This document shows positions 34,290 through 62,859 of a stretch of DNA of 64,000 nucleotides, piece after piece; position 1 is the first letter of the stretch, and each line of letters starts with the position of its first letter. The notes below the pieces were generated by a model, which was not told the DNA's origin, ran no database searches, and saw only the letters and a list, made by a program, of their open reading frames with translations. Made by a program: the position numbers and the translations under genes. The stretch lies in the NCBI RefSeq assembly GCF_029227915.1, contig NC_079889.1, positions 2,232,001 through 2,296,000 of the forward strand. Direction: 5' to 3'. This DNA is from Hydractinia symbiolongicarpus. Lineage: Eukaryota > Cnidaria > Hydrozoa > Anthoathecata > Hydractiniidae.

Positions 34290-34691
34290 TCTCTTTAATA
34301 ATAGCCGTAAAGTTTTGTCTGTATCTGCGCAGACCTCCCGCTGAGTTAAAAAAATGTGCTACGGAAACGCAAATATCAAATGCGATATTTTTTTATCCAC
34401 TTTGTTGCAACAGGTAATTATAAAGGACGGGCGAACCCGCGGATTTTTCACGGGTTAACGACTAGTCTCTTTAATAACAGCCGTATCTTGTCTGTCTGTC
34501 CCCAAGAAAAGTGTCGCGCAGCGGGCCCACATAGCCTGCAATTTAAAAGATGAGCAAATCCGTGGATTCTTACACGGGTCAACAACTAGTCTCTATTATA
34601 ATACCTGTATACGTCTTTCTGTTACGCAAAATGGTACCGCTAGTAGCAATGAGGTATAAAAAGGACGATTTCTCCAAAGGCCAACGACTAG
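34290..34691 (+). mobile_element. Helitron-like array, three copies head to tail
   Basis: Copies are 34290-34465, 34466-34589 and 34590-34691. Each junction reads ...ACTAG|TCTCT. All three have the CTGTCTGT words and a CACGGG-type hairpin arm; the third lacks most of the hairpin. The divergence between copies shows separate insertions rather than recent duplication of one copy. Confidence 0.82.
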
Positions 34692-34872
34692 TTCCAGATA
34701 AATGTATTAACTTGCTGATGCTGATAATATACCGCTGGTAACAGTTAGTGACAAAAAAGATGAAAAAAAAGATATTTTAACGAAAAATTATCAAGTGTTG
34801 GTTGTAACAGAAACTATAAGTTAAAAGTTGCTGTTGCTTACTTTATAAACAGTCCAAACAAATGCAAGTTAT

Positions 34873-34965
34873 ACAACAAAATGGTAACCGCAGTAGCGAG
34901 ACACATGAAATGCCGAAAATAAAAGACGGGCGAGCCCGTGGATTTATCTACGGGCCACCGACTAG
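34873..34965 (+). mobile_element. 5'-shortened Helitron-like copy
   Basis: CAAAATGGTAACCGCAGTAG, GACGGGCGAGCCCGTGG, CTACGGGCCACCGACTAG are present; the TC start and CTGT words are missing. Confidence 0.7.
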
Positions 34966-35298
34966 TAATTAATAAATCGTTACCAGCACTACTACATACT
35001 AGAGATACACGTGATGAAAAAAGCAAGTATGTCACTGCTGTGGATGATTTGATTGTTGTTCGAAATTGGTGATATTGGTGGTAAAGGTATTGTTGCTTGT
35101 GAAATCCTTGTTGAAACATTTGACTTGACATAGGATGTATGGGACTGTTCATTTTGTAGTTATTTAAGTTATTATGTTGTCGTTATTGTAACATGTGTAA
35201 TGAAGTTGTGCCATTTCTTTTTTATGTTGTTTATATTTTTTTTAATCTTTTCAATTGAAAGATTGGTTTCCCATCTCTTTTTTCCAATTTTAGACGTT

Positions 35299-35364
35299 AT
35301 GAGTTGCTCTCCTCCAGCTTGTTTACTCGCTATGAGTTGCTCTCCGCCAGCTTGTTTACTCCTA
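35299..35364. repeat. 33-bp tandem duplication
   Basis: Two copies of ATGAGTTGCTCTC(C)TCCAGC followed by TTGTTTACTC lie at 35299-35331 and 35332-35364. On the minus strand they keep a frame open (SKQAGGEQLI twice) at 35411-35172, but no domain is recognisable there. Confidence 0.8.
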
Positions 35365-35407
35365 ATACCAGTTGGTTTATAGCTTGCAACTGGAACCGAG
35401 CAACCGA

Positions 35408-35519
35408 TCATTTTTTATGAGGTTTAGCATCATTTTTTTTATTAGAAATTACGTGCTCTGCCTCAGTTTCAACTTTCGACTTCTTAGAACCATTGTCCTG
35501 TTCTACTACCGCGAATATT
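35408..35519 (-). CDS. Candidate terminal exon, unknown protein
   Basis: After a CAAG acceptor the minus strand reads IFAVVEQDNGSKKSKVETEA, then EHVISNKKNDAKPHKK and a TGA at 35410-35408. The composition is codon-like and strongly charged, which is unlike the surrounding DNA. No upstream partner exon was found, so it may be a real gene end or chance. I do not recognise the protein. Confidence 0.3.
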
Positions 35520-37005
35520 CTTGAAATACAATTCACAAACAAGTATGCTCAATCATGGTGTCGCGAGCGATTGTTGAAGAATTACACCAAACAGACTAAT
35601 CGAACAATAGTTTTTTGCAATTTATTTATTAAGAAATTTCTTTGATTTTATGTATATATAGGGTAAGGTTGCATAGCGAACAGTTTTTAAATACAGAGAA
35701 TATACGTAAATATTTTAGAAAACACAAACTTGATTCTTTCTCTTAAATACATTCCGCTAAGATATCTACTTTGGATTCACATGACATCAAATAAAAATAT
35801 TTCGTGTCGCCAAAACTCAAAACATTGTTTTGGCAGCTAGGACAAGGAAATCAATTTTAATTGTCCGAAGCTGCCAGTCCAGATCAGTTCTTTTTTATCC
35901 TTTATTTTGCACTATTCCTGTTCTACGTTATTGTATTTCACCTGAAGTTTCATTAAACTTCAATTTTTCTTTCGTCTCTCTTATTTTGAATGACCTAAAG
36001 GGTTCTTTTTCCAGTGATTTCTCAATTACGAACAGAATTGCTTCAAAAACTTCTTTTTGGTGACTTTTTCAAAGCATCTAGCTCCAAAGTGACCATAAAA
36101 ATTGGTGGCTAAATCCACGAAAGTCGAGATAAAAAGCTTGTTTCTTCTTAACTCCAATTTCGGTTGTTTATTTTCCCCTTCCTTACACTCTTCACAAACT
36201 CCTTACTTAAAAAAAATCTGTGTTCAAAATGATACCAATCGACGTGCAAATTCAATAAAAAAATTAGATTAATTACCTCAATTAACGAATTTTTTAATTC
36301 ATTACATAGATTCATTAGATCTATTTGAAAACTTCTGCTATCATACTACAGATAAATTAATTAAACACATTAATTAAGTATTTCCGTATGATATCAAAAT
36401 ATAAACCAGGCTGGTCATTTTTCTTATTTTTCTATTGTTTTAAACAATAGATCTATTGCCTTTAACTGGAAATCCCAGCATGATATGCGTTTATTGTTCC
36501 AAACGCCATTTGCGCCGTTTGCGATGGTGTCAGTTATTTCTACTAGTTATTGGGCCTTAAAGTTAAAACTACACTGTAATGCTTTCACTGATTACGGTTG
36601 AGGTTGAGGTAGGATGCGTTTTTAGTTAAACTGACAATGAATTTTGCAAATGTCACAAAAACGTATTCCAGAAAATAAATCCGGAGTGATTGTGTTATCT
36701 GATTTTTTCCTTTGGTTTTATTCAAAACAAAGCTGGCGATAAAGATTTTTTGGAAAAGGATTACGTGTGCGACACGATTTACCTGTACTAAGCACTCAAC
36801 CTTGTGTCATGAAAAATTTTTTAAACTTTCACTGAAACTTATTCCGCAAATTAGAAAAAAATGTTGGCCGACTTTTTTTTGCTATTTTGAATTTAGTAGG
36901 TACTTAAATTGTTATTTGATATTAATGATATTTAAACACCGGACAAAAAACAAAGCAACCCTTTTTATAAAAAACCTACCAACATCTGGTGTTGAGGTTA
37001 AGAAG
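35520..37005. other. Intergenic, no supported gene
   Basis: A minus frame around 35950-36060 (QKEVFEAILFVIEKSLEKEP) looks faintly coding but lacks clear splice sites. The rest is AT-rich and non-coding. Confidence 0.4.
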
Positions 37006-37080
37006 CCATTCCCGACCCCAGAAGTTTTGAGTTAAAGTTTGAGGTTTTAATTTTAAAGAGCTCTGGGGACGAGAATGGTT
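37006..37080. mobile_element. Foldback MITE, CCCCAGAGCTC family
   Basis: CCATTCCCGACCCCAGAAG is inverted as AGAGCTCTGGGGACGAGAAT, with TTGAGTTAAAGTTTGAGG between. Same family as 26472-26537. Confidence 0.7.
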
Positions 37081-37744
37081 GAAAAGCATCTGCAAGCAAA
37101 GCATCACTGTGTCTATTTTGTTTAATCCCAACAGACTAGTGATTTCTTCTTTCACGAGAAAACAAATCTTACCTAACTAAATTCAACAGGATAAAACACA
37201 ATGCAAGAGTTCATTATCAATTTCCTAATTTATTATACGAAACATACGGAACATGGTGGATTACAAAATTGGAAACGAACGTTTGCATTGTGTTTTATCC
37301 CGTTGAATTTAGTTCTACTCATGCGACTTTTTAAAATTAATCCCGAGGAACTGTCGCCTTAATAATTTGAGATGTGTAATTTTTCACACAAAAGAATATA
37401 CCGACGTCTACACGAATGGAAGAGAACTCGATAACACTCTTATTAAAAATGTTGTTAGCTTTCTTTTCCCAACCCACAGAATTTTGGAAATAAGGGGAAA
37501 ATTTATTTTCAAAATATTTCTTTCCAATAAACGTGTAATCAATGAATTAAATTTACGTTGCTTTTCTATATAAACCGTAGAGAATACAGACTGTCAAGCA
37601 CTGCAATTAAACAAAAAAATTAAAAAAAAAATTGACGAAAATTTAAATCATCGTTCTGGATGAAATAGAAATAAATTTCCTACAAGAAATATTTCACAGG
37701 CAACATTACTGAGGTCAGTTCTTGGGGCGTTTTGGAGACAAATT

Positions 37745-38036
37745 TCCATTTTTCAATTCATGGCACCATAACTTTGTGCAGGAGACTGGGGTTTAATCCC
37801 CATTGGCGGCGCTTGGACGAGTAAATGATACCATAGCCCGCGTTAACCCAATCATGTAGGGGAAATGAGCAGATGGCACACTGTGTGGGCTGCTGGATGT
37901 TGCAAGGAGTTGTCTGGCAGAGCGAGGACCCTAATTAGGTCTTCGTATCTCTAAACGAGTATTAAATAATCTAAGCCATGGCCCTTATAACAATGGGGAG
38001 ATCTATGCACATCTATCTATTTATCTATCTATCTGT
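37745..38036 (+). mobile_element. Probable SINE with ATCT tail
   Basis: GGGTTTAATCCCCATTGG near 37789 fits a pol III B box, and an upstream TGGCACCATAACTTTGTGC could be a decayed A box. The body contains CAGAGCGAGGACCC and ends in ATCTATCTATTTATCTATCT. I could not fix target duplications. Confidence 0.5.
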
Positions 38037-38479
38037 GGTTGTCATTATGTCATTTTACGCAAGTGGAGTGTGTTAAACTTTTATTCCAGTTCTCGCTAAA
38101 GGAAGGCAAATTTCCACAAGGTGAATTATGAGTTATGAATACGGTCGTGGCAAATTAACTGGGAAACACCTTTTTCATGCCGAGTTTAAAACACTGAATG
38201 CAAAAATTCGTTTGAGTAGTAGAAACAAAATAGTTACTGGATTTTGAAGCCTTTCCTCTGTTGCAGATTATTTTAACTTTGTTACGTGTTATTACTATTT
38301 CTTTCAATTTTTAAAGTTTTTTAGGATTTATAAATAAAATACACCGTATCTTTACCTTACGGGTGTACAGTGTTTTTATTCTTTTCTATTTTTATTAATT
38401 TGTAACTTTGCTAGGATTTCGAGAAATTTTTTCTACTGTACTTTATATTCTGTAGTCATGTTTTGTCACTTCCCGCCGA

Positions 38480-38860
38480 TTAACTTTGAAATTTTTTAAA
38501 TTCTACTAGATCTTTCAAATCACTAAAACTTTCTTTTTTTATTTTCAGTTCAAAGCACAAATTTCCGTCAAAAAATGTAAAAAAGAGCAGCTTAAGAGCA
38601 GCTATTGAGTCGACACCGTTTAATTCATTCGTAGTTTTTCTCTCACAGTAAATAGCAAATATCAAGGCATTAGTCAGATCCTGGTCCATGGCATATTGCG
38701 TCCGTATTCTTTCCTCCAAGGGATAACACTGCAGTATTGCTAATGCAAAAGCCCGGGGATAATATTTCATCAAATTAAGTCTTTTCTGCTTTCGCGAAAA
38801 TAAAACCGTCTGATCGATTAATATGAAACACACGGGAACGTGGTTTTTATACAATTCAAC
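38480..38860 (-). CDS. Candidate terminal exon, unknown protein of 126 residues
   Basis: After the acceptor CCTTTAG the minus strand is open for 126 residues: VELYKNHVPVCFILIDQTVL, LMKYYPRAFALAILQCYPLE, QDLTNALIFAIYCERKTTNE and so on to KKFQS and a stop. The mix of hydrophobic and charged residues looks like a folded protein. I recognise no family. Neither an upstream exon nor a polyadenylation signal was pinned down. It ends about 550 bp from the NPHP3 start on the opposite strand. Confidence 0.4.
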   Translation of the reverse strand, partial: VELYKNHVPVCFILIDQTVLFSRKQKRLNLMKYYPRAFALAILQCYPLEERIRTQYAMDQDLTNALIFAIYCERKTTNELNGVDSIAALKLLFFTFFDGNLCFELKIKKESFSDLKDLVEFKKFQS

Positions 38861-39046
38861 CTAAAGGGGTATCTAAAATTTTTCGCTTGCGAACCTAGAG
38901 GGGACCCTGTCCCCCGCTCCGCAACACCTTCTATATTGATTATAGATTCACGCATTTTGAACTTTTCAGAATTCACTCCTCAGAGTGTTTAGAGTGAAAT
39001 TAGGATCTTAGGTATTTAGGAATATCCTAGATCTTTAAATCTGCTA

Positions 39047-39076
39047 ACTGTTGCGGACGCTGACGTCCGCAACAGT
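39047..39076. repeat. Perfect 13-bp hairpin
   Basis: ACTGTTGCGGACG (39047-39059) and CGTCCGCAACAGT (39064-39076) are exact inverses around CTGA. It lies 340 bp upstream of the NPHP3 start codon. Confidence 0.8.
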
Positions 39077-39154
39077 GACAATCTCCACGAAATTTGACAT
39101 GACAATTTCCACGAAATTCGAAACAAAATTGAGACGAGACATAACACCAAATAC

Positions 39155-39239
39155 CCGTTCTCAGCTTTTTAGCTCTTTGAGATTAAAACCTCGAGGTTTC
39201 GAGGTTTATCTCAGCAGATAGTTCTGGGGGCGAGAATGA
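39155..39239. mobile_element. Foldback MITE just upstream of NPHP3
   Basis: CCGTTCTCAGC and GGGGGCGAGAATGACC form the ends. AGCTCTTTGAGATTAAAACC and GGTTTATCTCAGCAGATAG pair in the middle. Same family as 26472-26537, about 175 bp before the NPHP3 ATG. Confidence 0.65.
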
Positions 39240-39414
39240 CCAAATGCCGTTATTTGCACATAAGCAAAGTAACGTTTGGGCTCAACGAGACAATCAGTGT
39301 TGATGCCTCGCTTAAGCTGGACCGTGATTTGGAATGTTTTCATACATTTTAAAGGCAAGACAGACACATAAAGGAATGTCATGGTTATGACAGAACGATT
39401 ATTTGGCGTTTGGT

Positions 39415-57324
<17,910 letters not shown>

Positions 57325-58409
57325 CTCTCTTTATCTTTTGTAAATTGTACATATTTTTATAAATTGAATTCGGAGCTGGAAAAAAATTAATAATGTTAAA
57401 ACTAGTATGTGTGATCTAGCTACTTTCCCTTTCCCGCTCTGACCTTTTTCTCTAAGCTAATGGTCCAAATGTTACCACACATCGTGTCATGTCCCACTGG
57501 GTAAGGGACAACCGCGTTTGAATTGCACCTATCATTGGGCAAGTGCAACAGATACATAGAATCTCTATATATGCAGATGTTAAGCGTGGTCATTTAATAA
57601 TAAACAGAATCAATTTTCGCGAATTTAACCAGTCAATTGTGGGAAGTTAATTGGCATGAAAATAATTAAATTCAGTTGATAACAGTACAAATTGGGAGAT
57701 AAATGTCGGTAATTCTCCTCAGAGAAAATCTCTTGGAGTAGTGTTTAATGGTGATCGAGGTAGTAACCGCATAACCAAAAAGTATTTCAGTGTTGAGTGA
57801 GTAATAATGCCAGCGAATTCTTTTAATGTTTGGTAACATTTTTATTCGCCCGTACATTAGCTGACATAAAACACGAAGAAAATAAAAAACTTGTTTTCAT
57901 ATAAAACGTAACCAAATAAATAGTTCTTCTCTTTAAAATACGCTAATCAAAACAATCTTAAAACTAGTCGGGACAGCCGAGATGTAAACACATCGGGGAA
58001 TTTATAAAATTGCACCAAAAAGTCAGGAAAAATTAAAGGGGATTTAAATATTGCGAGAAAACGTCACAGGGCAACACAGTGAGGGAATTTTAAGTCACAA
58101 TGCTTGCTTTGAAGATTTTGTTTACTTCTTTTAAGTTGGGCGAAATCTGGATATCAGGGAGAGTTTTCATTACAGCCAGAAAAATAAAAATGAAAATTTG
58201 CCAGATGAAGTAAATGTTTGGGCAGTCTAAGGTCACAAAAGTATATTGTCTTGTAAGAGAAAAATCACTCTGTAGCAGTAAATCCATTACAGATATAAAA
58301 ATTGTTGCTGAGTCAACCAAAGTAAATAATAAAATATGTACATCAGTTTAAAAAATCTCGACCTGGTTGCCACACCCCCCCCTCTTTTATATTAAATGTC
58401 AACACAGGT
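57325..58409. other. Spacer between converging NPHP3 and NF-kB genes
   Basis: This must hold both 3' UTRs. AATAATAAACAG near 57597 is a possible + polyadenylation signal. No coding sequence is supported; the C-rich CACACCCCCCCCTC lies at 58372-58385. Confidence 0.5.
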
Positions 58410-58912
58410 CTAACTTTTTCCGCCCATATCATCCGGAATGCTGAAATATTTATTTAAATCAGAGTTTGTAAACTGCGGTAAGGTCGCATTCGAGAACGAG
58501 GTTAAACTCGGTAGCTCCATGGTGCTAGCCACAGCAGATGTTCCAGCCGCTTGGCTTGAAATTGGAATGTTTATTTCGCTGTTGAGAAGGTGCTGCAGGT
58601 CGTTATGTGGGAGTTGTTGGGCGGAGAGCAACACCGAGAGTAATTGCTGCTGTTGTAATTCAGATTCTGTATTCATGCTCTCCGTACTCTCCTCCTGCTT
58701 GACGAAAGCGCCCAAATTCAAAGTGGAGTACGGGTCGTTACTCATCATAAAAGGGGCGTTGTAGTTTTCCGCGTTTGCGAGAAGTTCATCTTGCGGTAAT
58801 TCGCTGATAGGTGGAGTGCTCATCTCACTGAATCTTTTTTTAGGTAACGACAACGATGAAAATTCATGCATTGGAATCTCCTTCTTCCTTTTTTCACCAA
58901 TACCATACCGAT
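58410..58912 (-). CDS. NFKB: NF-kB last exon: nuclear signal and transactivation tail
   Basis: After GEKRKKEIP the tail reads [63 protein letters not shown] and finally [24 protein letters not shown] looks like a sumoylation-type site (psi-K-x-E) and DLQHLL contains an LxxLL motif; both are motif readings only. The acidic, hydrophobic end fits an activation domain. There is no glycine-rich hinge and no ankyrin repeat, so processing of the p105 type is not expected. Confidence 0.88.
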
Positions 58913-61900
58913 CTAAACATTTTAATCATCGTGTACATAATCCCTTAAAATTCACTATAATATCAAATAACACCCTAAAGGTTTGTTTACATTGGAGTGC
59001 ATTTCCGCTATAGCGTAAGTGCGCAAGCGCTAACAAACACTAGTAAGCTTAGTTGAACGAGAAATGAGCCGTAAAATCGGTCCCTTATGGTAAAAACATT
59101 TTTCACTCAATAAAGGCGAGCGTTAATTTCTTTTAGGCGCTGGCTCACAACGCTTTTCAATCCTTTGATTTAGCACAGTAAGAATTAACTAACTGGTTTT
59201 CTAAAGACGAAACTCAACTTTAGCGCTTGTGTCCTCTCTGAGCAAATTAGGATTTCCGATTCTACTCTCGGTAACTTCATAGGATGATCAATAGTAATAC
59301 GCATACCATATTGAATAGGCGTGTATTTGAACTCCATCGGTTCTGAACAACAGCTCGTGTCCGTCTTCCGTCGAAGTTGGATAAATACATTTGCCGGCTG
59401 CCGGATATTTTGATCGTGGTACATAGGTGTTTTAAAGATTAAACACACCTGAGATAAACGAAACATTTAAAATAAATAAACTTCTGCAATCCACAATTAT
59501 TTTAGTTTTTTTCCTCTCTCCTTCTTTTCACCAAGCTTACCTGTTTGTAAATATCTGTCTTGTTGAACTTTCCTGTGTCTTCCCAAGGTACCATAGACGT
59601 TGCTAAAAACAAACAAAAACGTCAATATTTTACACCTTATATTGCAAAAAATACTTCGCAAATGTTTTTTAATAAGCATAGCTTTTGTAAATGTCTTCCA
59701 AGATAAACAAAAAAAAAATAATCCCGAGCAGTTGCATTAAGTGAACTGAAATATTTCAGGCTCAGACTGAAGTGTATAGTTAAGCATTGATCGAGACTAA
59801 ACTCAAAGCTTACAACACGCTTGTTAAACAGATTACAATAATTAAAAGATTAAAATAGATTAAAATACTCTTTATTTACAAAAAAAAAAACTTGTATCGT
59901 ATTATAAAACACTTTGAGAAAATAAATTTTCGTCCACTTACATAGCTTGGTTTCTTTTTCAAAAAATCGAACTTCGATATCGTCAGCTATAACAAACACA
60001 GCAAAACAGTCAAAACACACAAAACACGTACAGACGTTTATGTTCCTTACACACAGAAAAACACGCGCCATCATTTAAGTGCTTGCGTTCACTCTAGTGC
60101 AGACATTTATAAGCTGACTCCTGGAAAACGAAAGTGAAAGCAGTTCTTACGGTTCAGCTTATCAGCTAGCAGCCATACTTCTTCATCACCTTTTACGCTG
60201 CACGATACCTTACTCAGGCGAATTATTTTCAACATGGCGCCCTGTTTCGTTTCTAAAAACAAGAGCACAGCAACTACATTTTTTGTTTGGTTAAAGAAGC
60301 AAAGTAAACACAAAATGGTATCTTCAACAGCATGAGTTGAAGAGTTTTAAATATTTTGTAGCGATTTTCTTTCGTATCCACGCCCCCATACATCGCGACC
60401 CTCACGATACATGGCGAAATTCAAGATGCATCGCTAACCTCACGATACATCGCGACTCTCACGATATACCGCGACCCTCACGATACATCACGACCCTCAC
60501 GATACATGGCGAACCTCACGATACATCGCGACCCTCACGAGGCATCGAGACCTTTCCAGCACAACGCCATGCTGAGCGGAGGAAAAGTGTTCAGGGATGG
60601 ATATGAGGCGTGCATTTTGTTGCTACGCAAGTGGAATAATTTTTGACCCAATTTGACATCTAGACTTTTAGCAACTTGATTTGTTTATTAAAAATCTGTA
60701 AAAAGGGTATAAGAAATTTTCAAATCCATACTTCCATCATAGATAATATCGCTGTACACCGGGTTCAGGATACGAGTAAATTTGCCGTGAGAATCCGGTA
60801 GAAATGCTTGAAAGCATAATCGACATTGATTCATCTGCATCTTCTTTGCCAAATCATTGGCTTTTTTTCTTAGATTTTCCAACTCAACACCTGAAAAAAT
60901 ACAAAAAAGCAGTAAGTCAAGATAGAACTTCTAAAATTAAAAAAGACAAAAAACAAAGAAAAAAATTTACTCTTACCAGCTATGGCTTGCGCTGTCGCTC
61001 TGTCGTAAAAGACTGTATCGTCATGTCGGTCCATTAAAGACTGCACATAATGCGATACATCAAACATTTCTTCACGAGTACCGTTCACATTAAGTCCGCT
61101 GTTCCAGCCGAATGTCTCGACAAATCTGGTCTGCAAAATGCGGTCCATTAACGTGCTCAGCAAATTTTCTTTTACCACGTGTTGGATAGCAATACTTTTA
61201 AGTCTAAAGATAATGAAACAAAAGGATAATTTATTTTTTTGTAGCAACAAAACGCTTTTATAAACAAATTTTTGCGCTGCTAAAATAATAAAGGTACACC
61301 AGGAGTGTCATAAAGAAACTTAAACAGCCGCGCTATACAATGTTATACTTACTCTAAAGACGACTCGCCATTCATTTCGTAGACATGAAACCCTTTTGTC
61401 ATCACCTTATTGACAATTAAAGAATGTGCATGCAAGTGAGGCTGGTTGTCTTCAGCAGTAACCAGGGTAACAACGACTTTAGCTTGACCATTATGACCGT
61501 GTAACTAGAACAATATAAAATTTCGCGTAAAAAATTTCCCAAAATTTTTTGGGTTTTACTATCGCAAATTCAGGTAAATTATACAATTTTGTACATGAAA
61601 ACTTTGGACAAAAAAAAGAATATAAAATGATTTCCGGGCATAGCAACCAAGTCATATTCAAGATTTTAACCGGTAGCTGATTAAAGTGATTTCGTCATGA
61701 TATACTTACCCTGAGTGAAGGATAAACTTTTCGGTTATCGTTACTTTTGTCTGGTTCACCTGGAATACCACCATGTGTTTGTCCCTCAGAACTGTAACGA
61801 AATCTATAGCCCCTCTGAAACAGAAAGAAAGGCTTATAAAGCTTTTCAATCTTTCTTAATATTTTTTAATTCACAAATTTATCACACGACACTTAAATAT

Positions 61901-62859
61901 CCACGTTGCTTTGTTTAGATAATTAAACGAAATCACTTTCGATTTCTTTTATAAACCACAAAAAAAAATCACGAAAAAAAAAATTAGCCAAACTTTCCAT
62001 GTTGTTTATGTCTTTAAGAAACACCCCTATAAAAACCTTCTCCATAAGAAATATCTCCATAAAAACCTTCTCCATAAGAAACATCTCTATTGAAACATTT
62101 CTATAAAAAACAAACTTCTCTATACGGTACATCTGTATAAGAAAAGTCTCTATAAGAAATATCTCCATAAACATCTTTATAAAAAAAATCTCTATAAGAA
62201 ATATCTCTATAAATATCTCTATTAGAAACATCTCTATAAGAAATATCTCCATAAACATCTTTATAAGAAAAATCTCTATAAGAAATATCTCTATAGATAT
62301 CTCTATTAGAAACATCTCTAAGCAAAACAGAACTGACATTTGGTACATACAAGGGATAAAATTGATGTTTAAAATTGGAAAGCTTCAAATTTATTGATTT
62401 ATTACCTTTTTCGGCTGCCGCTCAATAACCAAGAAAGGTTCTAAATAAACAAAAAAATACATACATAAGATTGGAAGTTAAAAGATAAATAATAACAAGT
62501 GTTAGTATTTTAATAATTAGGGATCAAATCTCAGGTGAATAGAAAATCTGTGCCACTGTAAAAATAGTCTCTGTGCAAAATGGTACCTCAGGTAGCGAGA
62601 CGCAAGAAATGCGGTACGGGCGAACCCATGGATTTATTCACGAGCCACCGACTATATTCCAATATTTACACGGAATACTTCGGTGTTGAAATTTTGAATA
62701 GTAGCTAACAATGCGGTTAAAAAATATTACATGTTTTTCACAGAACCACTACCAATCACCGTTGATAGAAAGGTGGCAGACGTTTTAGATGCTACCATAC
62801 ATAACAAACTCACCAGTTTGATGAAGTGGTTGCGTCAAAAAAAACGGAACATTATCCAT
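58410..62859 (-). CDS. NFKB: NF-kB / Rel homology transcription factor, complete, 11 coding exons
   Basis: Minus-strand exons: 62859-62814, 62440-62406, 61814-61710, 61504-61353, 61203-60977, 60890-60732, 60252-60151, 59986-59942, 59602-59541, 59448-59307, 58912-58410. All phases agree, giving 525 residues. The N-terminal Rel domain has [19 protein letters not shown] (recognition loop, residues 28-46), [15 protein letters not shown], and [18 protein letters not shown] with [10 protein letters not shown]. The dimerisation domain has [48 protein letters not shown] and [25 protein letters not shown] supplies the nuclear signal at about 359-371. The tail (166 residues, one exon) is Gln-, Ser- and acid-rich and has no ankyrin repeats. 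The residue normally Cys in the recognition loop is Ser36. Confidence 0.94.
60385..60560. repeat. 19-bp minisatellite in an NF-kB intron
   Basis: About eight copies of CATCGCGACCCTCACGATA with substitutions. It is much richer in G+C and CpG than its surroundings. It lies in the 479-bp intron between the exons ending at 60732 and starting at 60252. Confidence 0.9.
62020..62330. repeat. 15/12-bp minisatellite in an NF-kB intron
   Basis: Alternating ATCTCTATAAGAAAT and ATCTCCATAAAC-type units. They create the repetitive minus-strand frames ([15 protein letters not shown]), which are not genes. Confidence 0.9.
62568..62654 (+). mobile_element. Internally deleted Helitron-like copy in NF-kB intron 1
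   Basis: TCTCTGTGCAAAATGGTACC, GTACGGGCGAACCCATGG, TTCACGAGCCACCGACTA. Same family as 34290-34691, lacking the 5' CTGT words and with a damaged end. Confidence 0.65.

Noticed and set aside
39403-39414. NPHP3 start four codons upstream
   Set aside because: That codon is TTG; the first ATG is 39415 and gives the expected MG start.
60337-60606. 89-residue + ORF over the 19-bp repeat
   Set aside because: The unit is 19 bases, so the reading shifts every copy; it lies within an NF-kB intron.
61923-62388. Repetitive hydrophobic ORFs on the minus strand
   Set aside because: They come from the 15/12-bp minisatellite in an NF-kB intron and lie between exons that join in phase without them.
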